This document shows positions 25,988 to 34,412 of a stretch of 64,000 bases of DNA, piece after piece. Source of the stretch: Blautia sp. AF19-10LB (GTDB taxonomy: Bacteria > Bacillota > Clostridia > Lachnospirales > Lachnospiraceae); the NCBI RefSeq assembly GCF_003461245.1, contig NZ_QTWS01000018.1, forward strand, positions 18,324 to 82,323, in the 5' to 3' direction. Each line of letters begins with the position of its first letter. Position 1 is the stretch's first letter. The notes under the pieces were generated by a model. That model did not search any database, was not told the DNA's origin, and saw nothing but the letters and a program-made list of their open reading frames with translations. A program made the position numbers and the translations under genes.

Positions 25988-26016
25988 AGTATAGCTTGTT
26001 GGAGAGATAAAAGCAA
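25988..26016 (-). promoter_or_regulatory. Sigma-A promoter of the NifX-SlyD fusion gene
   Basis: TTGCTT (26011-26016) and TATACT (25988-25993) with a 17-bp spacer, 38 nt upstream of the ATG. Confidence 0.7.
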
Positions 26017-26435
26017 GGGAAGACTTTTTTATAGCTTTTTCTAAACCACAGGTTCATTGTTTTGCCCCGGAAGCTGTGCTAATCTTAATGCATCGAAGGA
26101 ACACAAGTCCTTCAAAAGAAGTCTTGCAGAAGGCAGACTTCACAGATATTTTTATCATAATCTTATATTAATCAGGCGCGTACAGCAGCGAAATAAATTA
26201 GCCTTATGAGTTTTCTATTGTTGCTCAGGTGATCTTTTTTAACCATAACACAGATAACTTCTGATCGGAGGTGCTCCACGTTGAAGTGGTATAAAGAGAG
26301 GTATTTACGCTAAAAAACAATACACATATCAGATGAGATCTTACATCGCGTCTCGCTCATAATGATATAAGGTATAAAGAAGTCTAAAACCTTCTGCAAG
26401 TTGTAACCAGACTAATTCACAGAAAGGAGCAGCCA
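26017..26435 (+). ncRNA. Gene-free stretch upstream of the Ro60-like gene; possible structured RNA
   Basis: About 420 nt without a credible reading frame. It has two adjacent hairpins: GAAGGA/TCCTTC (26095-26113), and GAAGTCT-T-GC/GCAGACTTC (26118-26142), followed by ATATTTTTATC. CTTGCAGAAGG (26123-26133) is the exact complement of CCTTCTGCAAG (26390-26400), so the region can also close over 270 nt. AAAGAAGTCT occurs near 26115 and again at 26377. Bacterial Ro60 genes are often beside Y-RNA genes, so a Y-like RNA is possible. Not matched to a known family; could equally be a long regulatory leader. Confidence 0.35.
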
Positions 26436-27944
26436 ATGTCATTTCTTGATAATCTTAAAGAAGAAGCAAGCTTCACAGAGACATTGAACGGAGCAAAGAC
26501 TCACTCTACCTCCGGCGATGCCTGTCTGGATCTGTTTGCTGTGGCCGGCGGCATGCGTCATCGTTCATACCGTGACCAGATCCATCTCTTTGATCGCGCT
26601 TATATCGAAAATCCAGAGCTGGCAATGAAGCTCCTTTTCTATATCCGCGATATCCGGGAGGGACTTGGCGAGCGTGAGCTTTTCCGCAACCTGATCCGGC
26701 ATACCGCCAAAACCTGGCCGGAATCTGCCAGAAAAAATATTTCTTTAATTTCTGAATACGGACGTTTCGATGACCTCATGTGTCTGATGGGAACTCCATC
26801 TGAGGAAGCTGTTGTCGAGCTGATCCGCACTCAGTTGAACCAGGACTGTGAAGCTCTCAAAAAGCGAAAAGCAGGAAATATCAATGCACATATTTCTCTT
26901 CTCGCCAAATGGCTTCCTTCCATCAACACCTCAAGTGCACGTACAAGAGGACAGGCAAAGGTTCTTGCCTCTGCTCTTGAAATGAACGCCGGACAGTACC
27001 GCAAACTTCTGTCCGCACTTCGTGCAAATATTGCTCTGCCAGAGCGTTATCTTACGAGCAAAAAGCGGGGCAAAATCAATTATGAAGCTGTCCCGGCAGG
27101 CGCAATGCTCAAATATCACAAAACCTTCCACCAGCAGGATACCGAACGTTTTTCTGCTTTTCTGGCAGATGTCAATAACGGTCGGAAATCCATCCACTGT
27201 GACACGCTTTATCCATATGAGATCCTGCGTCCATTAATGCCGGATGGCCGCAGTCTCCCATACCGCGAACCTGACTCTGCAAATGCTGCACTGGAAACTC
27301 TCTGGAAGCAGCAGCCTTCCAAAGTATGTGAGCAGAATGCAATTTGTGTGATCGATGTTTCCGGCTCCATGTATTGTCATCGTTACGGAACGCCTATGCC
27401 GGCTCTAATCTCACAGGCATTGGGTCTGTATCATGCAGAACACTGCACTGGTACTTTTCACAATACATTCATCACTTTTTCATCCAACCCGGAACTGGTG
27501 GAAATTTGCGGTCAGACACTCGAAGAGAAACTTCGTTATATCCAGAGCAGCAGCTGGGAATTTTCAACAAACCTTGAGGCAGTTTTTGACCTGATTCTCC
27601 GGACAGCAGTCAATGCTGGCACACCTCAGGAAGAAATGCCTTCCACCTTATTTATCATCTCTGACATGGAGTTTAACGGTGCAGTGGAAAATCCGGATAA
27701 AACCATTTATGAAAATGCAAAAGCTGCATTTGAAGCAAAAGGCTATCAGCTTCCTGCTGTTGTATTTCATAATGTCAGCAGCTGGCAGATGCAGACTCCA
27801 GTCAGAGCTCATACCAAAGGTACTGCGCTCGCAAGTGGTACCGGAACTAATTCCTTCAACTACAAATTTGATGGAAACATCACGCCGATGGATCACATGC
27901 TCCGCGTTTTAAACAGTCCCCGTTACGCGGCTGTGCATGCATAA
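26436..27944 (+). CDS. Ro60-like TROVE/vWA (DUF2828-type) protein
   Basis: 502 aa. An N-terminal helical-repeat part (about residues 20-280: AGGMRHRSYRDQ, LLFYIRDIREGLGERELFRNLIRH, SKKRGKINYEAVPAGAMLKYHKTF) is followed by a vWA domain (about 300-495) with a full MIDAS start, VIDVSGSM, then FSTNLEAVFDLIL and LFIISDMEF. This is the Ro60 architecture, in which the repeat ring binds misfolded or Y RNAs and the vWA closes the ring. AAAGGAG precedes the ATG. Its 3' end overlaps the convergent XRE gene by 22 bp. Role in RNA quality control inferred. Confidence 0.88.
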   Translation: MSFLDNLKEEASFTETLNGAKTHSTSGDACLDLFAVAGGMRHRSYRDQIHLFDRAYIENPELAMKLLFYIRDIREGLGERELFRNLIRHTAKTWPESARKNISLISEYGRFDDLMCLMGTPSEEAVVELIRTQLNQDCEALKKRKAGNINAHISLLAKWLPSINTSSARTRGQAKVLASALEMNAGQYRKLLSALRANIALPERYLTSKKRGKINYEAVPAGAMLKYHKTFHQQDTERFSAFLADVNNGRKSIHCDTLYPYEILRPLMPDGRSLPYREPDSANAALETLWKQQPSKVCEQNAICVIDVSGSMYCHRYGTPMPALISQALGLYHAEHCTGTFHNTFITFSSNPELVEICGQTLEEKLRYIQSSSWEFSTNLEAVFDLILRTAVNAGTPQEEMPSTLFIISDMEFNGAVENPDKTIYENAKAAFEAKGYQLPAVVFHNVSSWQMQTPVRAHTKGTALASGTGTNSFNYKFDGNITPMDHMLRVLNSPRYAAVHA

Positions 27945-28243
27945 CCGGAGACTGTATCACTGGTGTTTCCTCGATACATACGAAGAAAACAAGAAGAGGC
28001 CATTTCGGCCTCTTCGTATACCAGCAAATCTTCCATCTGCACATGGTACAGATGGCTGAGTGCCAGCAGGTTATCAATTGTAGGGAGACACGCTCCGCGT
28101 TCCCATTTGTAAACTGCCTGCTCAGATATGCCGCCCATGTATTCACATACAGCGGCAACTCTGATTCCGTTCTCCTTTCTCATATTTCTTAATCGTTTCC
28201 CTGTTTTTTCTATCTGAATCACAGGAAAAGAAGTCGTTGTCAT
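27923..28243 (-). CDS. XRE-family helix-turn-helix regulator
   Basis: 106 aa from ATG 28243, with GGGGG eight nt upstream. The longer frame to 28264 lacks a spaced site. The HTH lies at about residues 12-68 (KTGKRLRNMRKENGIRVAAVCEYMG, then SEQAVYKWERGACLPTIDNLLAL). The C-terminal tail is short. Encoded 17 nt after the ADP-ribosylglycohydrolase stop, so they are probably co-transcribed. Within its codons GAAGAGGCC-N5-GGCCTCTTC (27993-28015) forms a strong hairpin that could also stop the convergent Ro60-like transcript. Confidence 0.87.
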   Translation of the reverse strand: MTTTSFPVIQIEKTGKRLRNMRKENGIRVAAVCEYMGGISEQAVYKWERGACLPTIDNLLALSHLYHVQMEDLLVYEEAEMASSCFLRMYRGNTSDTVSGYACTAA

Positions 28244-28260
28244 ACGACATTCCCCCTTTT

Positions 28261-29289
28261 TCATTCCCTCTGAATTATCTTCATCATTGCATCAATCTGT
28301 TCCTGCATTACATCGACCAGTTCCAGACGGTCAAGCCAGTCTTTTGGAATTGCATCCATTCCCAGATATGCTCCAAGAATATTTCCGGCAACAGCTCCGG
28401 TAGAATCACTGTCTCCGCTGTGGTTTACAGCTGCAATCAACATTTTTCTGATATCATCTGGATACTTCAGACAACAGTATATCGCAATTGCCAGTGCTTC
28501 TTCTCCAACCCATCCTCCGCCGAGTTCTTTTTCGATAGTGGATGCATCTTCCTCACAGGCTGCTTCACTCAGTGCAATAGCTTTCTTTATGAGCCGTTCA
28601 AAATATGCCATGCTTTCGGATTCTCCAAACTGATTTTTTGTATCAGCCAGAGATTCCTCGATGATGAGTTTCAACGGCTTCTTTTCTCCATAAATACATT
28701 TGAAAACAATATCCGAAAGCATGCCTGCCGGAATCCAGCCAAGCGGATGACCGTGAGTTATGGCTGCCGCTTTGGCACCATTCAAAAGAGGTAAACCGTA
28801 AGCGTCTGTGAATCCAAGCGGTGCAGTCCGCATAACGCCGCCACAGCCTTTGCTGTGGTTGATCGGTTCCTGAATTGTTCCCATCTTGCCTGATGTCAAA
28901 GCATACAGACAAGTATTACCCGGTGCCCGGCGGCAGTTCATTTTCGGAACCACGGCGAGTCTGCTTGGCCAGTCACATGGCAGTTTTACACTCATCCCCT
29001 GCGTCTGCGCCCATTTCAGATAAGAAAGGTAAATTTTTTCCTCCACTTCATCTTCTGTCTCCACAGACATTCCCTCCATGGTAAAAAGAGTCATCTGTGT
29101 ATCATCCGAAATGATCGCTTCCTCTCCCGTCCGCAGCAGATCCTGGATTCCGTCTTTTCCATATTTATTCTTGATACTGCTATACAGGTCAAATTCCACT
29201 ACATATCCCAGAGCATCACCCAACGCCCCTGCAAATACACAGCCGCTTATTTTGTCCTGAATCATCTGATATTTTTCTTTTTCCTGCAT
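28261..29289 (-). CDS. ADP-ribosylglycohydrolase (DraG-like)
   Basis: 342 aa from ATG 29289 (AAGAGGAC upstream). Removes ADP-ribose from proteins or nucleic acids. Binuclear metal motifs are present: GALGDALGYVVEF near the N-terminus, SDDTQMTLFT at about 60, and the late NHSGDSDSTGAVAGNILG. GGVMRTAPLGF and THGHPLGW are also family hallmarks. The full set of metal ligands suggests an active enzyme. Next gene: XRE regulator. With the macrodomain at 32316, it makes two ADP-ribose-processing families in 5 kb. Confidence 0.93.
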   Translation of the reverse strand: MQEKEKYQMIQDKISGCVFAGALGDALGYVVEFDLYSSIKNKYGKDGIQDLLRTGEEAIISDDTQMTLFTMEGMSVETEDEVEEKIYLSYLKWAQTQGMSVKLPCDWPSRLAVVPKMNCRRAPGNTCLYALTSGKMGTIQEPINHSKGCGGVMRTAPLGFTDAYGLPLLNGAKAAAITHGHPLGWIPAGMLSDIVFKCIYGEKKPLKLIIEESLADTKNQFGESESMAYFERLIKKAIALSEAACEEDASTIEKELGGGWVGEEALAIAIYCCLKYPDDIRKMLIAAVNHSGDSDSTGAVAGNILGAYLGMDAIPKDWLDRLELVDVMQEQIDAMMKIIQRE

Positions 29290-29378
29290 ATTTGTCCTCT
29301 TTTCCACAAAACGCAATTCTCAGAGCCATATTTATTGTTACAAGAACAGTATAACCCTGAAAATTGCAATTTTGTTTT

Positions 29379-31406
29379 TTAGCGTCCTATTACCTTTCCA
29401 TACTGCCGTCCATCCAGGGTCGTCCATTCCCTTGGACCATTTGCAGATCTTCCTCCTACGACTACTGCCGCTGCCGACGGACTGTCAAATGCGTAGTCCT
29501 CTGTAAATACATCATCGACAACAATCCCCGTAGTTATAAGATTGTCCCTGATATCACTATAAAACTTCTGGCAGCTTTCGGTTATATTTCTGGAAATAGT
29601 ACTTCCTTTTACAACAACAAATTTAGAATCATCACCCAAATATCCGGTTGCATTGCATCCTCTGATCGCTATATGAAACAAAAGCTTCTGATTTGCCGGT
29701 GCATTGTCATTTTTTTCTATTTTCAGGTCCCATTTTTTCTCAAAAAGCTGCAGTAGTTTTTCCTGTCGTGTTTTCACAACATCCGGTGTCCATTTGTCCA
29801 TATTTACGACCTGTGTTGTCAGGCTGTACGATGTAGTTCCGTTTTTGTTCTGGAAATATGTAGTTTTTTTCGTTACAAAATCATAATTCTGTGCTGCTGA
29901 ATTATGCATTCTCGTTAATGGCACAAGATTTGCAATTCTGTTTACCCAGTAACGTCTGTCTTCCATATCCGGCCATGAAGTATCCCATTCGCTGCCCTTC
30001 TGTGGATTCTGCGGAAGAATATGTTCAATTGTAAAAATTTTTGCATCATATCTGGCAGCACCGTCAGAGGTAAATGAATCCAGTCTCTGAATAATATAAT
30101 TACGTCGTCTGGACGGCATAGTGTAGATTTCCCCTGATAATGCCTCCATAAAAAGTTTTTTCTCATTATTCGTAAGCTCAATTGTTTCCAATGGTGCATT
30201 CAGAGAATGTTCCGGTTTACTGTCCATCTCCAGAAGCAGCCATTTATACCTGCTTACACGACGGTTTACATCCTGTGCCGTAACCTGAAGATATGCAGTC
30301 AGACGTTCCAGTTTTTTCATAAACTGAAGGGTATATGCTGAATCATGTGCATGTTCTGCCAAAAATTTTATTGCAGGCGGCATCCAATCATAGTTGTCAA
30401 TCTTATTCAGCCAGTAAAGAATGTCGTTGATATCCTCTGCCCCTGAAGTCGACTCATATGTCTGATTCCTGAGAATTGAATATGCCTCTGTATATGGCAT
30501 CAGAATCTTGTCTACAAGATCTTTCGGCGTTGTATTTTTGAGTACATATTCCCTGAATTCTTCCAGAAGGTTTTTCTTTACCCGATCTTTTGCAAATATT
30601 GTTCTTGTGTGGGAAAAAATCTCGTTAAAGCCATCACGCCCTACATCATTCTCAAGTTTTTCCCATTTCTCTGTATATTCATCACGCTCATTCTCCTGAA
30701 TTCCACCGATAACCTCTGATTTTATGATATCAATCGGAAGAAGATCCAGACCGCGGCTGTTCATTACAGAAAAAACTCTGAATGCAGATTCCTGACTGGC
30801 TGTACTTACCGCAACAAGAAAACAGCGATTTAATAGAAAAATGCTGAATTGTATCAGTTTATCCTGATCCTTGTCAAATGCGTCTGCAAATTTCTCCATC
30901 AGGCATTTACAGTTTTCATAAATATGTACCTGTGCCTCGGTTTTCATGGATGACAGATCCAGTTTCATCAATTCTTCCAGTTTTACATTCTGAATATACT
31001 CTTCAAAAAATTTCTGATCACGGTCTCTCAGGTGAAGACGTGGTCTCGCCGGAATTCCTGCCAGTACATTTCCACTCTCCTGAAGAAGTTCATAACATGC
31101 CTGCTGTGCCTGACCTGTAAGATTTGATGCCAGTACAGAAAACAAAATCGTCAACGTTGTCAAACGCTGTTGTCCATCTATAACAGCAGCCTTTGATCTG
31201 TCCTCATCCTTGATCAGCACGATCGTACCCAGGAAATAATTATCTGCCTGCTCCGTCTGGTAAAAGTCATACAGATCTGTAAACAAAGTCTCCGTCTGCT
31301 CTGTCGTCCATGCATAAGGTCTCTGATACGCCGGAATATAATATTCAAAATCCGAACTGAATATTTTTAATAATGGATATTCTTTTCCTGTAATCTTACT
31401 GCTCAT
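29379..31406 (-). CDS. DUF262/DUF1524 (GmrSD-like) nuclease with DUF4357 domain
   Basis: 675 aa from ATG 31406 with GGAGGAG upstream. Residues about 1-230 are a DUF262 domain (YIPAYQRPYAWT; AVIDGQQRLTTLTILF, the DGQQR nucleotide-binding motif). Residues about 450-590 are a DUF1524 HNH-type nuclease (FTIEHILPQNP, NRIANLVPLTRMHNSAAQN). Residues about 600-675 are a DUF4357 tail (FDSPSAAAVVVGG, NGPREWTTLDG). Type IV modification-dependent restriction enzymes such as GmrSD have the first two parts. It may cut modified phage DNA. Upstream lie the vWA and macrodomain genes on the same strand. Confidence 0.9.
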   Translation of the reverse strand: MSSKITGKEYPLLKIFSSDFEYYIPAYQRPYAWTTEQTETLFTDLYDFYQTEQADNYFLGTIVLIKDEDRSKAAVIDGQQRLTTLTILFSVLASNLTGQAQQACYELLQESGNVLAGIPARPRLHLRDRDQKFFEEYIQNVKLEELMKLDLSSMKTEAQVHIYENCKCLMEKFADAFDKDQDKLIQFSIFLLNRCFLVAVSTASQESAFRVFSVMNSRGLDLLPIDIIKSEVIGGIQENERDEYTEKWEKLENDVGRDGFNEIFSHTRTIFAKDRVKKNLLEEFREYVLKNTTPKDLVDKILMPYTEAYSILRNQTYESTSGAEDINDILYWLNKIDNYDWMPPAIKFLAEHAHDSAYTLQFMKKLERLTAYLQVTAQDVNRRVSRYKWLLLEMDSKPEHSLNAPLETIELTNNEKKLFMEALSGEIYTMPSRRRNYIIQRLDSFTSDGAARYDAKIFTIEHILPQNPQKGSEWDTSWPDMEDRRYWVNRIANLVPLTRMHNSAAQNYDFVTKKTTYFQNKNGTTSYSLTTQVVNMDKWTPDVVKTRQEKLLQLFEKKWDLKIEKNDNAPANQKLLFHIAIRGCNATGYLGDDSKFVVVKGSTISRNITESCQKFYSDIRDNLITTGIVVDDVFTEDYAFDSPSAAAVVVGGRSANGPREWTTLDGRQYGKVIGR

Positions 31407-31434
31407 AAACTCCTCCACGAATGTATATTTTATC

Positions 31435-31460
31435 AAAAACAGCGGGCATTCATTACCCGC
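31435..31460 (-). terminator. Terminator of the small vWA gene
   Basis: GCGGG/CCCGC arms with a 9-nt loop, plus outer AACAG/CTGTT pairing and T-runs on both sides. It separates the vWA gene from the GmrSD-like gene. Confidence 0.75.
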
Positions 31461-31543
31461 CCGTCTGTTTTTATTATACATTATTTACTGGAAAGTGTCT
31501 TTCTTTTATATGCTATTGCAACTTAAAATTTTATCATATCTTC

Positions 31544-32209
31544 CTATTCCTTATGGCGTCTCCTGTAATCTTCGCGGATCGGGTCACAGCAGGAAAATGC
31601 TTCATTCATTTCTTCTCTGTTTCTGGATCTGCGTACTGCTGAGACTGTTTCGGAAAGCACCTGGTAATTCAGTACTGTGCCTGCGCTGTCACTTTCATAG
31701 TTTAAAGCTCTGTCAGCTCCGATTCCAAATCTTGCAGCAACCTGAATGGCATCAATGTTTGCTCCAAGAAAAAGGAACTCCCATCCGTATTTCTGTTTTT
31801 CTTTCTCGACCATTCGCTTTACCTTGTCATAAGTGTAACACCGGCTGGCATTCTCCATTCCATCTGTAGTGATAATGAATAAGGTTTTTTCCGGTCTGTC
31901 TTCTTCTCTGGCGTATTTATGTACATTGGCAATGTGATGGATTGCGCCGCCGATCGCATCCAGAAGAGCGGTGCAGCCTCTTACATAGTACTGGCTGTCA
32001 TTCATCGGCTCTATCTTATCCACCGGAACCCTGTCATAGAGAACTTCACACTGACTGTCAAAAAGTACCGTAGAGATTAAGACCTCTCCTTCTTCTTTCC
32101 GCTGCTTCTCGATCATGGAATTGAATCCCCCGATCGTATCTTCCTCAAGCCCTCTCATAGAACCGCTTCTGTCCAAAATAAAAACAACTTCTGTTAATCC
32201 CTTACGCAT
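31544..32209 (-). CDS. vWA-domain protein (TerY-like)
   Basis: 221 aa, a single von Willebrand A domain: VVFILDRSGSM carries the DxSxS MIDAS core, GCTALLDAIGGAIHHI the threonine and TLFIITTDGMENAS the distal Asp. The C-terminus is basic (RREDYRRRHKE-like). Cytosolic. Such minimal vWA proteins are found in Ter and phage-conflict neighbourhoods, with TerY as example. AGAGGAGG before the ATG. A TATAAT lies about 55 nt upstream (32262-32267). Partners unknown. Confidence 0.87.
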   Translation of the reverse strand: MRKGLTEVVFILDRSGSMRGLEEDTIGGFNSMIEKQRKEEGEVLISTVLFDSQCEVLYDRVPVDKIEPMNDSQYYVRGCTALLDAIGGAIHHIANVHKYAREEDRPEKTLFIITTDGMENASRCYTYDKVKRMVEKEKQKYGWEFLFLGANIDAIQVAARFGIGADRALNYESDSAGTVLNYQVLSETVSAVRRSRNREEMNEAFSCCDPIREDYRRRHKE

Positions 32210-32315
32210 AATTTATCCTCCTCTGGTTTCTTATTTCTCGGTGTTTTTTCTTGTTGGACTCATTATACACAAAAGCTGCTCTTAACCGGTCGTTTGAAAA
32301 GCGACCCTTATTTTT

Positions 32316-33428
32316 CTACGAAATAATACATGGCAGACCATGTTCCTCAAGCTGAATATCCAGTTCGATCATGTCATAAATTTCATTCTCAATAAAATAG
32401 GAAAAAATAATATCTGTCTTATCGCAGGGTGATAATGCATAACCCGCTCTGGCAAGCAGATCTCTGGTCTCATCCAGATTCAGTTTTGCCCCTACGCAAA
32501 GACATAATGCTGTCAATTTGTTTGGGTGATAATTTACATTGTTTTTTATTTTTGAAAATATCTTTTTATCTACAATTGCCCGTTTCCAGACCTCAGCATT
32601 TTCCATCTTTCTTTCCTGGATCAGATACATTAAATACTCCGAAAAAGTATCCGAAAGATGGCTCATTCTCTCTTCCAGTTTTCCTTCGTGTAATCCTTCA
32701 AAATCCAGAAATGAAGCTTCATCTTCACCAAATCCACAAGGTTGTGAATCCACTCCACTCAAAAACAACTTTGGTTGTTTTTCCTGCATCCCATTATTTT
32801 TATTTGGTCTTCTGTCAATATTGGATGAGCTCCGCTCTCTCCACAACCTGATAGACTGTTCAGAAGACTTTCCGTATTCTTTTTCCCGAACACTCTCTAC
32901 ATAATTGTGGTCAATATAAGATTCCAGATCGGGATAAAGTTTTTCCCCAAGTGCTGTTGCCTTCCTGCCAAAAACGACCAGATAGATCAGCATCTCATTG
33001 CTAAGAAGAAATGTATTTATCTCATCTGCCGCGATTCGTATTCCCTCTTCCTTCGGATATCCGAAACCGCCTGTGGATATCAATGGAAACGCGATAGACT
33101 TAACCCCGTTCTCCTTCGCAAGCTGCAGGCTTTTGCTGTAACAGGAGCGAAGTTTCTTCTCTTCTCCATGCTTTCCATCGACATAATATGGACTTACTGC
33201 ATGGATAATATACTTCGCCTGCAACTGAAAACCGGGAGTAATGAACGCACCGCCTTCTTCCACGAAACCGATATGTTTCTTACGATATTCCAGCAACTCC
33301 TGATATCCGGCCGCTTCGTATACTGCGCTGTCACAGCCTGTGCCAACAGCAGCATGGTCATTCGCTGTATTAACAATCGCTTCTGTGTTCATTTTTGTGA
33401 TATCGTTGCGTATGATTTTAAATGGCAT
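32316..33428 (-). CDS. Macrodomain protein with C-terminal helical domain
   Basis: 370 aa. Residues 1-165 form a macrodomain: IIRNDITKMNTEAIVNTAND, AVGTGCDSAVYEAAG, and the ADP-ribose loop FPLISTGGFGYPKEEG. These residues are all kept, so ADP-ribose or O-acetyl-ADP-ribose binding or hydrolysis is likely. Residues about 165-235 are a disordered linker. Residues about 240-365 are an all-helical module (SDTFSEYLMYLIQERKMENAEVWKRA; KLTALCLCVGAKLNLDET; LLARAGYALSPCDKTD), resembling helix-turn-helix-type domains of unknown role. GGGGGG precedes the ATG. Divergent from the hydrolase at 33583. Confidence 0.88.
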   Translation of the reverse strand: MPFKIIRNDITKMNTEAIVNTANDHAAVGTGCDSAVYEAAGYQELLEYRKKHIGFVEEGGAFITPGFQLQAKYIIHAVSPYYVDGKHGEEKKLRSCYSKSLQLAKENGVKSIAFPLISTGGFGYPKEEGIRIAADEINTFLLSNEMLIYLVVFGRKATALGEKLYPDLESYIDHNYVESVREKEYGKSSEQSIRLWRERSSSNIDRRPNKNNGMQEKQPKLFLSGVDSQPCGFGEDEASFLDFEGLHEGKLEERMSHLSDTFSEYLMYLIQERKMENAEVWKRAIVDKKIFSKIKNNVNYHPNKLTALCLCVGAKLNLDETRDLLARAGYALSPCDKTDIIFSYFIENEIYDMIELDIQLEEHGLPCIIS

Positions 33429-33582
33429 ATATTCCCCCCGCTTTTATAAACATCCCATATTTACTGATATTTCCAGTATATACGAAACAAATAAAAAGTG
33501 CCAGAGTATTGCCACATTTGCTAAAACATGTAATAATTATTTTGTTTTTACCCACATATTCATAAAAAAGGAACTGATTCAA

Positions 33583-34359
33583 ATGAAAACATACGAAGAA
33601 TTACTCTCAGATATCGAAGACGATATTGAACTCATGGGTGCGTCGCATATCGTTTATTCCATGGAAGAAAATAATATCATTACAGACTACGATTACCTCC
33701 CATCCGATTCCTGCAATATCTCCACTACCTTAAAGGACCTGCAGGAAAATATCCGCCAGCAGATGCTGTACGCCAAAGTTTCCGGTCACCTCGCTGCTGC
33801 AGATAAAACTGCTCCGAAGCTGGCAGTTATTTTTCCGGGCATCGGATATACTGCTGACAAACCACTCCTGTACTACACAAGCCGCCTTGCCAGAAAACAT
33901 GGATACCAGATCCAGACCGTCTCCTATGGCACCCTCCCGGAAAATATCAAAGGAGACTCTGTCAAAATGCGGCAGGCTTTTGATCTCGCCCTCGCACAGA
34001 CAGAAGAATCCCTGCGCGATATCGACTGGACCTCTTACGGCAGCATCCTCTTTATTTCCAAAAGCATTGGTACTGCTATCTCTTCTGCTTATGCAGCCCA
34101 ATATAATTTAAACGTAAAAAATATCCTGTTTACGCCATTGGCAGACACCTTCTCCTTCCCGCTCCAGGGAAGCATCGCCTTCCACGGCACTGCCGATCCG
34201 TGGGCTGAAACTGCTGCGATCCAGACTTTGGCAGAGCAGAAAGAAGTACCACTTTTTCTCACCAAAAACGCCAATCATTCCCTGGAGACCGGCGATATCC
34301 AGACCGATCTCTCCATTCTCAAAACTACGATGGACCGGGTTGAACGGTTTATCATTTAA
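33583..34359 (+). CDS. Alpha/beta-hydrolase-fold protein
   Basis: 258 aa from ATG 33583, AAAGGAA upstream. Residues about 80-255 look like an alpha/beta hydrolase: KLAVIFPGIGYTADKPLLYY for the oxyanion strand, ILFISKSIGTAI for the nucleophile elbow (SKSIG, G-x-S-like but lysine-flanked), IAFHGTADPWAE for the acid and KNANHSLETGD for the histidine. The N-terminal 75 residues are helical. The elbow reads S-K-S-I-G, the form seen in small serine-esterase relatives. Substrate unknown. Single gene between divergent and convergent neighbours. Confidence 0.75.
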   Translation: MKTYEELLSDIEDDIELMGASHIVYSMEENNIITDYDYLPSDSCNISTTLKDLQENIRQQMLYAKVSGHLAAADKTAPKLAVIFPGIGYTADKPLLYYTSRLARKHGYQIQTVSYGTLPENIKGDSVKMRQAFDLALAQTEESLRDIDWTSYGSILFISKSIGTAISSAYAAQYNLNVKNILFTPLADTFSFPLQGSIAFHGTADPWAETAAIQTLAEQKEVPLFLTKNANHSLETGDIQTDLSILKTTMDRVERFII

Positions 34360-34374
34360 TCTGTGACAATAATT

Positions 34375-34407
34375 AAGCCCTTCTGAAGTTTAGCTCAGAA
34401 GGGCTTT
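34375..34407. terminator. Bidirectional terminator between hydrolase and APC permease
   Basis: AAGCCCTTCTGA and TCAGAAGGGCTT, a 12-bp stem with an 8-nt loop, between convergent genes. Short T-run on the plus side. Confidence 0.78.
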
Positions 34408-34412
34408 GCTGT

